A DNA stretch of 64,000 nucleotides from Halorubrum sp. JWXQ-INN 858 (GTDB taxonomy: Archaea; Halobacteriota; Halobacteria; Halobacteriales; Haloferacaceae): NCBI RefSeq assembly GCF_009806985.1, contig NZ_WUAX01000016.1, positions 579,761 to 643,760 of the forward strand, written 5' to 3'. Numbering within the stretch: the stretch's first letter is position 1; each line of letters opens with the position of its first letter. Shown one piece after another: positions 24,863 to 34,810 of the stretch. A model generated the notes under the pieces. That model was not told the origin of the DNA and did no database searches. It saw only the letters and a program-made list of their open reading frames with translations. A program made the position numbers and the translations under genes.

Positions 24863-25390
24863 CTACAGGACCTCACGGAGCCTGGACAGCGTGTCGCTCC
24901 CGATCGGGTCGTCGTCCCGATCGCCGCGGTCGACGCCGTCAGCGGAGCGGCCGTTCGCGGAGCGCCCGTCGGCGACCGCGGCGATCGCGGCGGGGTCGGG
25001 CTCCGATCGGTCGCTGGAGGGCGCGTCTCCCGCGTGCGCGTCTCCCGCGAGCGCGCCTCCCGCCGACGTCTCGCCGTCGCGGGCCTCCGTCGCGGCGGCG
25101 AGCGCGAGGTCCGCCCGTTGTTCCACCTCGCGGTTGACCGCGCGGATCGAGCCGACGTACCCCCGTAAGGCCTGCGTCGCCGCCTCCAGCTCCGTGACCC
25201 GCGACTCCAGCTCCGTGACGCGCTCCGCGAGGGCGTCCCGCTCGGCGGCGGCGGTCGCCCCGTCGGCGAGGTCGACGACGGCGCGGTCGCCGTCCGTGAT
25301 CGCGCGCTCGACCGCACGGAGCCGTTCGCGGACCCGTTCGGCGTCGTCTCCGGCCCCGATCCCCGTCGTCTCGTCGGCGGTGTCGGACAT
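24863..25390 (-). CDS. Coiled-coil protein leading the Tad-like operon (DUF7310-like)
   Basis: 175-aa soluble acidic protein. Residues about 18-100 form heptad coiled coil (AERVRERLRAVERA; RVTELESRVTELEAATQALRG in part). The rest is a disordered Ala/Gly/Asp-rich linker that ends in a conserved-looking short helix SDTLSRLREVL. As first gene of the operon and next to cetZ it may be a cytoplasmic adaptor (inference). The gap of 105 bases to the next gene holds no further ORF I trust. Confidence 0.78.
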   Translation of the reverse strand: MSDTADETTGIGAGDDAERVRERLRAVERAITDGDRAVVDLADGATAAAERDALAERVTELESRVTELEAATQALRGYVGSIRAVNREVEQRADLALAAATEARDGETSAGGALAGDAHAGDAPSSDRSEPDPAAIAAVADGRSANGRSADGVDRGDRDDDPIGSDTLSRLREVL

Positions 25391-25432
25391 GGGTCGGCTG
25401 GCCGCGGCATCCCTTGTAAGGGTGCGGGGAAG

Positions 25433-25440
25433 ACATATGG
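25433..25440 (+). promoter_or_regulatory. TATA-like box of cetZ
   Basis: acatatgg centred 28-29 bases before the cetZ ATG. Confidence 0.5.
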
Positions 25441-25464
25441 TGGTTCAGCCGACAGGAACAGTAT

Positions 25465-26448
25465 ATGAAGGCCGTTCTCGTCGGCGTCGGACAGGCCGGT
25501 GGCAAGCTCGCGACGGCGCTCGCGGAGTTCGACGCCGACATGTCGTTCGGCGCGGTCCACGACGCGCTCGCGGTCAACACCGCGTCCGCCGACCTCCGTC
25601 CCCTCCCGCTCGACACCGTTCTCGTCGGCCAGTCCCGCGTGAACGGCCACGGCGTCGGCGGCGACAACGAGCTCGGTGCGTCCGTGATGGACGAGGACGC
25701 CACCGAGGTGCTCGACGCGCTCGCACCGAAGGTGACCGCCGCGGTCGAGGCGGTGTTCGTCGTCGCCGGGCTCGGCGGCGGCACCGGGTCGGGCGGCGCG
25801 CCCGTGCTCGTCCGCGAGCTGCGCCGCGTGTACGACGTCCCCGTCTACGCGATCGGCGTCCTCCCCGGCCGCGACGAGGGGGCGATTTACCAGGTGAACG
25901 CCGGCCGGTCGCTGAAGACGCTGGTCCGGGAGGCCGAGTCGACGCTCCTCCTCGACAACGACGCCTGGCGGTCCGCCGGCGAGTCCGTCGTCGACACCAG
26001 CGAGGTGATCAACACCCTGCGGGCGGGCGGGATGGCCGCCGTCGGCTTCGCCTCCGCGCCCGCCGCCGAGGACCCCGGCGAGAACGTGACGACGGTGATG
26101 AGCATCACCCGGAGCGCGGTGATGACCGGCCTGTCGCTCCCGAACGCGACGAACGCCGACGCGGCGCTCGTCACGATCGCCGGCGACCCCGACCGGATCC
26201 CCCGGAAAGGCGCGGAGAAGGCCCGAAAATGGGTCCAGGAGGAGACCGGATCGATGCAGGTCCGCGGCGGCGACTTCCCGATGACGTCGGACCGGCTCGC
26301 GGCGCTCGTGCTGCTCGCTGGCGTGGAGCGGTCGCGACGGGTCGAGGAGTTCCTCGAACGCGCCCGGCAGGCGATACGGGACGAACCGGAGGAGCGGCCG
26401 GATCCCGCGGACGCCTTCCTGAACGACGAGCTCGACGACTTGTTGTGA
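25465..26448 (+). CDS. cetZ: Tubulin/FtsZ superfamily protein, CetZ type
   Basis: 327-aa GTPase of the CetZ group, cytoskeletal proteins that control haloarchaeal cell shape and motility. The N-terminal GVGQAGGKLA, the CetZ-specific GQSRVNGHGVGGDNELG and the tubulin signature loop GGGTGSGG are present, as is an NAGRS motif near the T6/T7 region. Unlike FtsZ it has the QAGGK start. The C-terminal tail is acidic (AFLNDELDDLL). It is divergent from the Tad-like operon, 74 bases from its first gene. Which CetZ paralogue it is cannot be fixed without alignment. Confidence 0.9.
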   Translation: MKAVLVGVGQAGGKLATALAEFDADMSFGAVHDALAVNTASADLRPLPLDTVLVGQSRVNGHGVGGDNELGASVMDEDATEVLDALAPKVTAAVEAVFVVAGLGGGTGSGGAPVLVRELRRVYDVPVYAIGVLPGRDEGAIYQVNAGRSLKTLVREAESTLLLDNDAWRSAGESVVDTSEVINTLRAGGMAAVGFASAPAAEDPGENVTTVMSITRSAVMTGLSLPNATNADAALVTIAGDPDRIPRKGAEKARKWVQEETGSMQVRGGDFPMTSDRLAALVLLAGVERSRRVEEFLERARQAIRDEPEERPDPADAFLNDELDDLL

Positions 26449-26490
26449 GCGAGGGGGCGGGGAAGGGCCGTTCCGAAGGCGACGTGCGGG

Positions 26491-27477
26491 CTACTCGGCG
26501 AGCTGTTCGCGCCCCGGCGCGATGAGCCGGTCGAGGTACTCCGCGAGCGCGCCCTTCGCGTCCGCCGGGTGGAGCTCGCCGGATTCGAGGTCCGATTCGA
26601 GCGCGTCGTAGGCCTCGTACGTCAGGTCGCCGCCGTACTCCTCGGGGCGCTCGACGACGACCGAGTCGAACCGCGGGAACACGTGGTACTCGAACACCTG
26701 CAGCACGGGGTTCTCGCGCTCGACGCCCGCTTCGGTCGGCTCGGGGTCGACCGTCGGCGGACAGTACGCCTTGTTCACCTTCGTCGTGATCTCCTCGCGG
26801 GAGTCCTCCATGGAGATGGTGACGCCCGTACTGGAGGACATCTTCCCCTCGCCGGTTCCGAGGTCGGCGATGAGCGGGGTGTGGAGGCTCGTCGGCGGCT
26901 CGCGGTCGATGCTGGGGAGCACGTCGCGCGCGAGCATGTGGACCTTGCGCTGCTCCATCCCGCCGATCGCGAGGTCGACGCCGAGGTACGGGATGTCGAG
27001 CGCCTGCATGAGGGGGTAGACGGCCTGTGACACCTTCACCGAGTCGCCCGACTTGATCTCCGCCATGGCGCGCTCGGCGCGTGCGAGCGTCGTCTCCAGC
27101 TCCAGCGCGTGGAGGTCGAGCGTGTAGTCGTCGTCGAGCTGGAAGTCGGAGCCGAGCACGAACTGGGTGTTCGACTCGTCGAGCCCGTAGGCGATGAACT
27201 GGTCACGCATGCGCTCGGCCGTTCGGCGGATCTCCTCGAAGGATCCCTTGTCGTTGAGGTAGGCGTGGACGTCCGCGAGGAGGACGGTTACCTCGAACCC
27301 GGCCTCCTGGAGGTCGATGAGCTTGTTCGCGGTGAGCATGTGACCGATGTGGAGCACGCCCGAGGGCTCGTATCCGACGTACGCCCGCTTCCCGTCGGGG
27401 TCGTCGGCCAAGGCCTCGATCTCCTCCTCGGTGACCACCTCGGCGGCGTTCCGGGTGATCAGCTCGTGGGGGTTCAT
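26491..27477 (-). CDS. tyrS: Tyrosyl-tRNA synthetase
   Basis: 328-aa class I aminoacyl-tRNA synthetase. The HIGH-like motif is HIGHMLTANK, and the KMSKS-like motif is KMSSSTG. The archaeal/eukaryotic-type length and the YEPSGVLHIGH context separate it from bacterial TyrS and from TrpS. ATG 27477 (MNPHELITRNA) is chosen because catatg lies 27 bases upstream at 27502-27507; an ATG at 27504 falls inside that box. Confidence 0.94.
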   Translation of the reverse strand: MNPHELITRNAAEVVTEEEIEALADDPDGKRAYVGYEPSGVLHIGHMLTANKLIDLQEAGFEVTVLLADVHAYLNDKGSFEEIRRTAERMRDQFIAYGLDESNTQFVLGSDFQLDDDYTLDLHALELETTLARAERAMAEIKSGDSVKVSQAVYPLMQALDIPYLGVDLAIGGMEQRKVHMLARDVLPSIDREPPTSLHTPLIADLGTGEGKMSSSTGVTISMEDSREEITTKVNKAYCPPTVDPEPTEAGVERENPVLQVFEYHVFPRFDSVVVERPEEYGGDLTYEAYDALESDLESGELHPADAKGALAEYLDRLIAPGREQLAE

Positions 27478-27501
27478 ACCTCCGACTGTGTCGTTCCCGG
27501 A

Positions 27502-27507
27502 CATATG
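27502..27507 (-). promoter_or_regulatory. TATA-like box of tyrS
   Basis: CATATG centred 27 bases before the ATG at 27477. It decides between the two candidate starts. Confidence 0.45.
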
Positions 27508-27622
27508 ACTTCTGGAAGCACGACGTGTTTCGGCGTTCTCCGGCGCCCTTCGACACCCCCAACGCTCCCAAACACCGCGACGTAGCCGACCGTGTCGTCG
27601 CCCCCCGACGCCCCCGTCGGCC

Positions 27623-29668
27623 TCACTCTTCCGTCTGGGGAAGCCTCGTCCCCGCCCGGTGTTCGGAGATGATCCGATCGAGCCGTTCGGCGCGCTCCGC
27701 GCGGTCGCGTCGCTCGGCGCGTTCCTCCCACTCCTCGATGGCGGCCCGCAGGCGCGCCTCGCCGGCCACCGCCAGCTCGTCGACCTCGCGGACGGGAACG
27801 GACTCCGCGGGGACGACGGGGACCGACGCGTCGAAGAGGGTCTGGTCGGCGACGTCCGAGAGGTTCCCGTCGCGGATCACCGCCCGCGGCTCGTGGGCCG
27901 CCAACCGCTCCGCGGTTCGGCGACCCGCGCCGGAGGCGTCCCGGAGGTAGACGACGTCGCCCGCGGCGATCCCGTACGCCTCCGCGGTCGCGGCGATGGC
28001 GTCGTGGGTGAACTGCTCGACGACCTTGACGCTGACGAGGTCGCGTCCCCCGGCGACGTCCGCGAAGTTCGAGTGGTCGAGCTTCCACAGCTCCTTGAGG
28101 CTCTCGACTTTCCCCTCCAGCTCCGCGACCGTCTCGCGGGCGTCGTCGCGCTCGCGTTCGAGCCGGTCGGTCTCGCGTTCGAGCCGGGAGACGATCCGTC
28201 GGCTCCGCGCCTCGATCCGCTCCTGCCGTTTCGCCTCCTCCAGCGCCGCCTCCAGCTCGTCGATCCGCTCGTCCCGCTCCTCGATCGTTCCCGCTAACGC
28301 CTCCGTGTGCGACTCCAGCCGGTCGACGCGATCGCGCAGGCGGCGGATCGTCTCCTCCTCCTCGGTGCGCTCGGGCTCCGTCGGCCCCGACCCGCCGTCG
28401 TCCTCGTCGCCCCCGTCTCCGTTCGAATCGTCGCGGAGGTCCGCGACGACGGCCTCGACCGACGCGCCGCCCGCGACGACGCCCGCGATCACCGCCTCGC
28501 GGTCCAGCCGCGGCGGGGTCTTCGCCGCGATCCGCTCGAACTGGTCGGCGTGGTCGTCGTACGCGTACAGCGCGGCCGCCAGCGCGTCGCGTTCGTGGTC
28601 GTTGTCGTACCCCGCCTCCCGGGTGCGGTGGAGCTTCTCGTCGACCGGGAGGTCGGTCGTCGGCCGCCAGCCGGCGGCGTCGAACGATCGACGGAACTTC
28701 TCGACCGTCTCGGGCATCGGCTCGACGTCGGCGGCGACGATGATCGGGCGGCCCTGCTCGACGATCCACTCCGTCACCGCGGCGGTGTCGGCCGTCCGCG
28801 AGGAGTACACCTCGTGGACCGTCCCGTCGAGGCCCACGACGGCGACCCCGGTCGTCGTCCCCGGGTCGATGCCGACGATGACCCGGTCGCGGCGTTTCAC
28901 CAGGGGCTCGTACTCGATCCCGTCGCGGCGCTCGCGCTCGAGCGCGACGCGGACGTCGCCCGCCCGCGAGTTCGATATCGGGATGTCCTCGGGCCGGGCG
29001 GCGACGGTGAAGACGGCGCTGGAGTAGCCGCCGTACTTCTCGGTCACCTCCCGTTCGTACTCCAGGTTCGCCGACCGGAGCTTCGATTCGACCTGTCGGC
29101 TCCGCTTTTTGACGTTGCCGTGGATCCGGCGCGTGTACCGGTCCTGGCTCCACCCGCCCTTCCCGGTCGAGCGCCCCCGGGAGACCTTGACGGTCGTCTC
29201 GTCGGTGAAGGCGGTCACCTCGTGGCCGACGTCGGCCGCCGCGAGCCGCGCGGCCGCCTCCGCCTCCTCCATCGGGTCCTTGCCGTAGGGGATCCCGTGT
29301 CGGGAGGCGACCCGCGAGAGCGGCTCCGGGCGCTCCGCGCCCGTCACCTGCACGAGGCGGGTGCCGTCGGGCAACGACCGGAGGAGGTTCACGAGCGCGT
29401 TCTTGTCGGCCGCGAGCTCGTAGGCGTTGTCGGTCGCGAGGTACAGCGGCTCGCGGTCGTCGACGAGCCGGCGGAGCTTCCGGAGGGAGACGACGTCGCG
29501 GGTGATCCGCGCGACCGGAACGTCGGTGTCGGGCGCGTCGGGGTCGTCCGCGTCGACGGGATCCAAGACGACGAGGGCGTACGACGGGCCGTCGCCGCGG
29601 ACGTCGCCGCTCTGCACGTCGACGCCGAACACCGGCCGGTCGCGGGCGCGGATGGTTCGGGTAGTCAC
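27623..29668 (-). CDS. DUF460 family protein with RuvC/RNase H-like fold
   Basis: 681-aa archaeal protein of unknown biochemical function. An RNase H-like core is indicated by VIVGIDPGTTTGVAVVGLDG and a late Asp in DNDHERDALAAALYAY. An acidic linker and a long coiled coil (about residues 430-560, RLRDRVDRLESHTEAL onward) follow. It ends with a domain carrying VSVKVVEQFTHDAIAA. The start is set at GTG 29668 because GTATATAC lies 27 bases upstream; the longer ATG start at 29761 is upstream of that promoter. Possible nuclease or nucleic acid binder (family inference). Confidence 0.88.
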   Translation of the reverse strand: MTTRTIRARDRPVFGVDVQSGDVRGDGPSYALVVLDPVDADDPDAPDTDVPVARITRDVVSLRKLRRLVDDREPLYLATDNAYELAADKNALVNLLRSLPDGTRLVQVTGAERPEPLSRVASRHGIPYGKDPMEEAEAAARLAAADVGHEVTAFTDETTVKVSRGRSTGKGGWSQDRYTRRIHGNVKKRSRQVESKLRSANLEYEREVTEKYGGYSSAVFTVAARPEDIPISNSRAGDVRVALERERRDGIEYEPLVKRRDRVIVGIDPGTTTGVAVVGLDGTVHEVYSSRTADTAAVTEWIVEQGRPIIVAADVEPMPETVEKFRRSFDAAGWRPTTDLPVDEKLHRTREAGYDNDHERDALAAALYAYDDHADQFERIAAKTPPRLDREAVIAGVVAGGASVEAVVADLRDDSNGDGGDEDDGGSGPTEPERTEEEETIRRLRDRVDRLESHTEALAGTIEERDERIDELEAALEEAKRQERIEARSRRIVSRLERETDRLERERDDARETVAELEGKVESLKELWKLDHSNFADVAGGRDLVSVKVVEQFTHDAIAATAEAYGIAAGDVVYLRDASGAGRRTAERLAAHEPRAVIRDGNLSDVADQTLFDASVPVVPAESVPVREVDELAVAGEARLRAAIEEWEERAERRDRAERAERLDRIISEHRAGTRLPQTEE

Positions 29669-29691
29669 GTCGCCCGATAGGCGATCCGCGC

Positions 29692-29699
29692 GTATATAC
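29692..29699 (-). promoter_or_regulatory. TATA box of the DUF460 gene
   Basis: GTATATAC, a strong TATA element 27 bases before GTG 29668. Confidence 0.6.
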
Positions 29700-29899
29700 T
29701 CCACGCCGGATCGGCCGCCCTCGGCCCCGTATCCGCGATCGTCGCCGTCGGGACCGGACACGTTCTCGCGTCCCCTCGTTCCCTTGCGGGCGCGCTGGAT
29801 GGTCCGAGCGGCGACGTTCCGTCCGAACGATGATTTTCCGCCCGGACGATGGCTTCAGGTCGCTGCTCCGTGACGGAGGTAGACGCATTCGAATCAACC

Positions 29900-31411
29900 A
29901 TGACCGCTCCGCCCACCACCCCGTTCGACCCCATCGAAACGACCGTCGCCGACGTCCACGAAGCCATGCTGGACGGGCGCGTCACCGCCGAAGCGCTCGT
30001 CGACACCTATCTGGCACGCATCGACGCGTACGACGACGACCTCAACGCGATCCTGGCGTCGAACGGCGGCGCCCGCGAGCGGGCGCGCCGGCTCGACGAG
30101 CGGTTCGAAAGCGACGGGTTCGTCGGTCCGCTCCACGGCGTTCCGGTGTTATTGAAGGACAACCAGGACACTCACGACATGCCCACCACGGCAGGATCGA
30201 CGGCGCTCGCCGACTCGGCGCCCGGTCGAGACGCCGCCGTCGTCGAGCGGCTTCGTGAGGCGGGGGCGATCGTCCTCGCGAAGACGAACCTGCAGGAGCT
30301 GTCGTTCGGCGTCGACACCGTCAGTTCGCTCGGCGGCGCGACGCGGAACGCCTACGACCTCGACCGCCGACCGTCGGGATCCAGCGGCGGCACGGCCGCG
30401 GCCGTCGCCGCGAACCTGGGGGCCATCGGGACCGGCAGCGACACCTGCTCCTCGGTCCGGTCGCCGCCCGCGTTCAACGACCTCGTCGGGATCCGTCCGA
30501 CCCGAGGGCTGGTCAGCCGGACCGGGGTCGTCCCGCTCAGCTCGACTCAAGACACGGTGGGGCCCATCACCCGAACCGTCGAGGACGCCGCCCGGATGCT
30601 GACCGTCATGGCCGGATACGATCCCGCGGACCCGGTCACCGCCCGGGGCGCGGGACGGATCCCGGCGGACGGCTACGTCGCCCACCTCGGAGCGGACGGG
30701 CTCGAGGGCGCGCGTATCGGCGTCGCCAGGCAGTTCTTTGGCTTACGGAACGAGGAGAGCGCTCCCGAAGCCGCCGCCGAGGCGGTGACGACCGTCATCG
30801 AGGGGGCCATCGAGGAGATGACTGCGGCCGGCGCGACGATCGTCGATCCCGTGGACGTCGTCGACGTCGACCGGCTCCGGAGCGCCCGCGTGCTTAAGTA
30901 CGAGTTCGCCCGAGACTTCGATCGATACCTCTCGGAGCTCGGGGACGCGGCGCCGCACGATTCGTTAGCTGCTCTCGTGGCTACCGGGGAGGTCCACCCC
31001 GCGATCGCCTCCCGCATCGAGGAGGCAGACGTCCTCGACGTCGACGGCGGATCGCTGGACACGAACGTCGGGTACTTGCGTCGGCTTCGACGGCGACGGC
31101 GGCTCAGAGACGTCGTGCTCTCGCGGCTGGCCGACGACGACTTGGATGCCGTGCTCTACCCGCCGTCGACGGTCCCGCCCGTCGAGATCCCGGCAAACCA
31201 GCCGTTCGACGAGATGCGATGCGAGCTGGCGTCACACACCGGGCTTCCGGCGATCGTCGTGCCGGCCGGCTTCACCGACGACGGCCTCCCGGTCGGCGTC
31301 GAGCTGCTCGGTCGGGCGTTCGACGAGGGGCGGCTCATCGAGCTGGCCTCCGCCTTCGAGGGAGCGACCGACAACCGGCGTCCCCCCGAGCGGTTCGGTC
31401 GGCTGGACTGA
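29900..31411 (+). CDS. Amidase (amidase signature family)
   Basis: 503-aa amide hydrolase with the Ser-cisSer-Lys triad. The Lys is in VLLKDNQD, the cis-Ser region is PSGSSGGTAAAVA, and the nucleophile region is TGSDTCSSVRSPP. The late GLPAIVVPAGFTDDGLPVGVE is typical of the family. It lacks operon partners of GatCAB, so a general amidase is more likely than the tRNA amidotransferase subunit. The start ATG 29900 gives a usual N-terminus; ATG 29849 is an alternative but lies only about 13 bases from the nearest TATA-like run. Confidence 0.92.
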   Translation: MTAPPTTPFDPIETTVADVHEAMLDGRVTAEALVDTYLARIDAYDDDLNAILASNGGARERARRLDERFESDGFVGPLHGVPVLLKDNQDTHDMPTTAGSTALADSAPGRDAAVVERLREAGAIVLAKTNLQELSFGVDTVSSLGGATRNAYDLDRRPSGSSGGTAAAVAANLGAIGTGSDTCSSVRSPPAFNDLVGIRPTRGLVSRTGVVPLSSTQDTVGPITRTVEDAARMLTVMAGYDPADPVTARGAGRIPADGYVAHLGADGLEGARIGVARQFFGLRNEESAPEAAAEAVTTVIEGAIEEMTAAGATIVDPVDVVDVDRLRSARVLKYEFARDFDRYLSELGDAAPHDSLAALVATGEVHPAIASRIEEADVLDVDGGSLDTNVGYLRRLRRRRRLRDVVLSRLADDDLDAVLYPPSTVPPVEIPANQPFDEMRCELASHTGLPAIVVPAGFTDDGLPVGVELLGRAFDEGRLIELASAFEGATDNRRPPERFGRLD

Positions 31412-31445
31412 GGCGTTTTGGCCGTCGTAGCCATCTCTCGTCACT

Positions 31446-34400
31446 TCAGTCGTCGCTCGCGGCCTTCGCCGGCTTTCGCCGGTCGCTCCGGGGGCCCTCG
31501 ATGTCGACGTCCGGGAGCAGGTCGCGAAGGTACCGTCCCGTGTGGGAGGCGTCGTCGCGGGCGACCGCCTCGGGCGTGCCGCTCGCGACGAGCTCGCCGC
31601 CGCCCTCGCCGCCCTCGGGCCCGAGGTCGATCACGTGGTCAGCGTTCTTCACGAGGTCGAGCTCGTGTTCGATGACGACGACCGTGTTGCCGCCGTCGAC
31701 GAGCCGGTGGAGCACGTCGATGAGCTTTCGCTCGTCGGCCTTGTGTAGCCCCGTCGTCGGCTCGTCGAGCAGGTAGAGGGTGTCGCCCGTGGCGCGCTTG
31801 CCGAGCTCCTCGGCGAGCTTCACGCGCTGGGCCTCCCCGCCGGAGAGCGTCGTCGACGGCTGGCCGAGCTCCATGTAGTCGAGCCCGACGTCCTTGAGGA
31901 GCTTCAGGCGGCGCTGGAGCCCTTGATGGCTCTCGAAGAAGTCGTACGCCTCCTCGACGCTCATGTCGAGGACGTCCGCGATCGTCGCCCCCTTATACGT
32001 CACGTCGAGCGTCTCGTCGTTGTAACGCGCCCCGCCACACTGCTCACAGGGGACGTACACGTCCGAGAGGAAGTTCATCTCGATCTTCACCGTCCCCTGC
32101 CCGCCACACTCCTCACAGCGACCGCCCTTCACGTTGAACGAGAACCGCCCCTTCTCGTAGCCGCGGCGCTTGGAGAGCTTCGTCTCGGCGAACAGCTCGC
32201 GGACGTGGTCGAACACGTCCGTGTACGTCGCGGGGTTCGAACGGGGGGTCCGGCCGATCGGCGACTGGTCGATGAGCCGCACGGTCTCGATCGACTCGAT
32301 CCCCTCGATCGAGTCGTGATCGCCCGGGTCGACCGACGTGTTGTCGTTCATCTCCCGCACGAGCGCCTTATAAAGCACGTCGTGCATCAGCGTCGACTTC
32401 CCGGAGCCGGAGACGCCCGTGATCGCCGTGAGCGTCGCGAGCGGGACGGGCACGTCGAGGTCCTTCAGGTTGTGCTGGCGTGCCCCCGTCACGACGAGTT
32501 CGCCGTCCGGTTCGCGGCGCTCCGCGGGGACCGGGATCTCCTTGCGGCCGGCGAGGTAGTCGCCGGTGATCGACCCGTCGGTCGCGACGATGTCGTCGAA
32601 GTCGCCCTGCGCGACGACCTCGCCGCCGCGCTTCCCGGGGCCCGGCCCCATGTCGATGACGGAGTCGGCGCGGCGCATCGTCTCCTCGTCGTGTTCGACG
32701 ACGACGAGCGTGTTCCCGAGGTCGCGCAGCCCCGCGAGGGTATTTAAGAGGCGGTCGTTGTCGCGCTGGTGGAGCCCGATCGAGGGCTCGTCGAGCACGT
32801 AGAGGACGCCGACGAGCCCGGATCCGACCTGCGTCGCGAGCCGGATGCGCTGGCTCTCGCCGCCCGAGAGCGTCGACGCCTCCCGGTCGAGCGTGAGGTA
32901 CTCCAGCCCGACCTCCTCCATGAAGCCGAGGCGGGCGCGGATCTCCTTTAAGATCTCCGTCGCGATCGTCGTCTCGCGCTCGTTCAACTCGGCCTCCAAC
33001 CCCTCGAAGTGCCGCCGGGCGTCGCCGATCGACAGGCGGTTGATCTCGTCGAGCGACGTGCCGGCGACGAGGACGTGTCGCGACTGCTCTTTCAGTCGGC
33101 TCCCCTCACAGGCGGGACACGTCGTCACCGACATGTACTCCTCGATGTGTTCGCGGGTCGACTGCGACTCCGTCTCGACGTGACGGCGCTGCAGGTTGGG
33201 GATCACGCCCTCGAACCGCTTCTCCTTCCGTCGGGTGCCGTTCCTCGTCTGGCGTTTGAACACCACCGCCCCGTCGGTGCCGTAGAGGAACTGCCGCCGC
33301 ACGTCCTCGTCGAGTTCGGCCCACGGCGTCTCGACGGAGACGCCGAAGTGGTCGGCGACGGAGTCGATCCGGGTCCGGTAGTACGACCGCCCGTACGACC
33401 ACGCCTCGAAGACGTCCTTCAGCGGCTTGTCGGGGTCGATCACGACGAGGTCCTCGTCGACCTCCTTGGCCGAGCCGATCCCCTCACACTCCGGACACGC
33501 GCCGTAGGGGCTGTTGAAGGAGAACGAGCGCGTCTCGATCTCCGCGAAGTGGAAGTCGGAGTGCGGGTTGCCGAGCTCCTCGGAGAACTCGACGACGAGG
33601 CGGTCGTCGCCCTCGGCGTCCTCCCCGAGCGACCCCGTCGAGCGCGTGTTGGACGCGAACGGGACGTCCGCGGGCGGGTCGGGCACGATCAGTTTGAGCG
33701 CGCCGCCGGCCTCCTCCAGCGCCGTCTCGACGGAGTCGGTGATCCGCGAGCGCGCGTCGGGGCTCACCCGTACGCGGTCGACGATCACGTCGATCGTGTG
33801 ATCGTAGTTCTTGTCGAGTTCGGGGTCGTCGAGCGTCAGGTCGACGGGCTCGCCGTCGACCTCGACGCGGCTGTAGCCGTCGGCGACGAGCTCCGCGAAC
33901 AGGTCCTCGAACGCGCCCTTCTGATCGCGGACGACGGGCGCGGCGATCTTCGCGCGGGTCCCCTCGGGGAGTTCGAGTATCTGCTGGACCATGTCCTGTG
34001 CCGACTGCTCGCCGACCTCCTCGCCGGTGATCGGGTCGTACTGGGTGCCGATCCGCGCGTAGAGGAGACGGAGGTAGTCGTGGAGCTCGGTGACGGTCCC
34101 GACCGTGGATCGGGGGTTGTTCGCGGCGTTCTTCTGGTCGATGGAGATCGCCGGCGAGAGCCCCTCGACGGCCTCCACCTGTGGTTTGTCCATCTGCCCG
34201 AGGAAGTTCCGCGCGTACGCCGACAGCGACTCGATGTAGCGGCGCTGGCCCTCGGCGTAGACGGTGTCGAACGCGAGCGACGACTTGCCCGACCCGGAGA
34301 GGCCGGTGACGACCGTGAACTCCTCGCGCGGGATCCGGACGTCGAGGTCCTTGAGGTTGTGCTCCTCGGCCCCGCGGACCTCGATGTAGTCCTTGCTCAT
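31446..34400 (-). CDS. uvrA: Excinuclease ABC subunit UvrA
   Basis: 984-aa DNA damage recognition ATPase of nucleotide excision repair. Two ABC modules are seen, with Walker [10 protein letters not shown] near the N-terminus and GVSGSGKST in the second half; signatures LSGGESQRI and LSGGEAQRV; and Walker B motifs [10 protein letters not shown] and [10 protein letters not shown]. Zinc-binding pairs [20 protein letters not shown] and CEQCGG are present. The start [10 protein letters not shown] at 34400 is the usual one; four extra residues are possible from 34412. UvrB and UvrC are not in this window. Confidence 0.97.
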   Translation of the reverse strand: MSKDYIEVRGAEEHNLKDLDVRIPREEFTVVTGLSGSGKSSLAFDTVYAEGQRRYIESLSAYARNFLGQMDKPQVEAVEGLSPAISIDQKNAANNPRSTVGTVTELHDYLRLLYARIGTQYDPITGEEVGEQSAQDMVQQILELPEGTRAKIAAPVVRDQKGAFEDLFAELVADGYSRVEVDGEPVDLTLDDPELDKNYDHTIDVIVDRVRVSPDARSRITDSVETALEEAGGALKLIVPDPPADVPFASNTRSTGSLGEDAEGDDRLVVEFSEELGNPHSDFHFAEIETRSFSFNSPYGACPECEGIGSAKEVDEDLVVIDPDKPLKDVFEAWSYGRSYYRTRIDSVADHFGVSVETPWAELDEDVRRQFLYGTDGAVVFKRQTRNGTRRKEKRFEGVIPNLQRRHVETESQSTREHIEEYMSVTTCPACEGSRLKEQSRHVLVAGTSLDEINRLSIGDARRHFEGLEAELNERETTIATEILKEIRARLGFMEEVGLEYLTLDREASTLSGGESQRIRLATQVGSGLVGVLYVLDEPSIGLHQRDNDRLLNTLAGLRDLGNTLVVVEHDEETMRRADSVIDMGPGPGKRGGEVVAQGDFDDIVATDGSITGDYLAGRKEIPVPAERREPDGELVVTGARQHNLKDLDVPVPLATLTAITGVSGSGKSTLMHDVLYKALVREMNDNTSVDPGDHDSIEGIESIETVRLIDQSPIGRTPRSNPATYTDVFDHVRELFAETKLSKRRGYEKGRFSFNVKGGRCEECGGQGTVKIEMNFLSDVYVPCEQCGGARYNDETLDVTYKGATIADVLDMSVEEAYDFFESHQGLQRRLKLLKDVGLDYMELGQPSTTLSGGEAQRVKLAEELGKRATGDTLYLLDEPTTGLHKADERKLIDVLHRLVDGGNTVVVIEHELDLVKNADHVIDLGPEGGEGGGELVASGTPEAVARDDASHTGRYLRDLLPDVDIEGPRSDRRKPAKAASDD

Positions 34401-34437
34401 CTTGAAGCGCATCTTGCGCCCGCGCGCGGGAATACCC

Positions 34438-34481
34438 GTCGATCCCTGCCAGAGCGCCCGTCGATCCCTGCCAGAGCGCCC
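34438..34481 (+). repeat. 22-bp direct tandem repeat, two perfect copies
   Basis: gtcgatccctgccagagcgc(cc) is repeated head to tail at 34438 and 34460, followed by a partial third copy. It lies just upstream of uvrA in its promoter area. Confidence 0.85.
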
Positions 34482-34620
34482 GTCGATCCCCGGCTGAGGA
34501 ACGGGGGCACCGGATCACCGGCGTGGCGGCGGCGCATCGGGTTCAAAACACCGCCTCCTGTGGAGCAGGACGGCCGGCGTTCTCCTCCGCTTCGGGGCGA
34601 CGGCTCCCGACCGCGTTGGG

Positions 34621-34628
34621 ATATAAAC
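34621..34628 (+). promoter_or_regulatory. TATA box upstream of the crtY-blh operon
   Basis: ATATAAAC, a near-ideal archaeal TATA. It is centred 28 bases before a GTG at 34652 and about 200 bases before the crtY ATG. Transcription is therefore expected to start near 34652. Confidence 0.6.
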
Positions 34629-34651
34629 CGCCGGCGACCGTAGACCGAGCC

Positions 34652-34810
34652 GTGTCCCGTGACCACGTGCTGCTCGTCGGGTCCGTGCCGACGCGCTCTC
34701 GGCATCCTCGGGAGGCCGGACCTGACTGGTTCGGCATGGTGGACTTCTCGCTTTCGAACGAACACCGTGACCACGACCGTCTCCGCCGATCCGACGCGAC
34801 CCCCGCGTAG
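34652..34810 (+). CDS. Possible leaderless 52-aa upstream ORF of crtY
   Basis: GTG to TAG, 52 residues (VSRDHVLLVGSVPTRSRH at the start), rich in His, Arg and Asp. The GTG lies at the exact leaderless distance from a strong TATA box. The frame is the same as crtY, whose ATG follows the stop by 15 bases. It could be a regulatory uORF, a small protein, or chance within a 174-base leader. No homology was recognised. Confidence 0.3.
   Translation: MSRDHVLLVGSVPTRSRHPREAGPDWFGMVDFSLSNEHRDHDRLRRSDATPA

Noticed and set aside
24754..25650. 298-codon minus frame spanning the cetZ promoter
   Set aside because: It overlaps the start of cetZ and the coiled-coil gene in another frame, and is a Ser/Arg-rich shadow.
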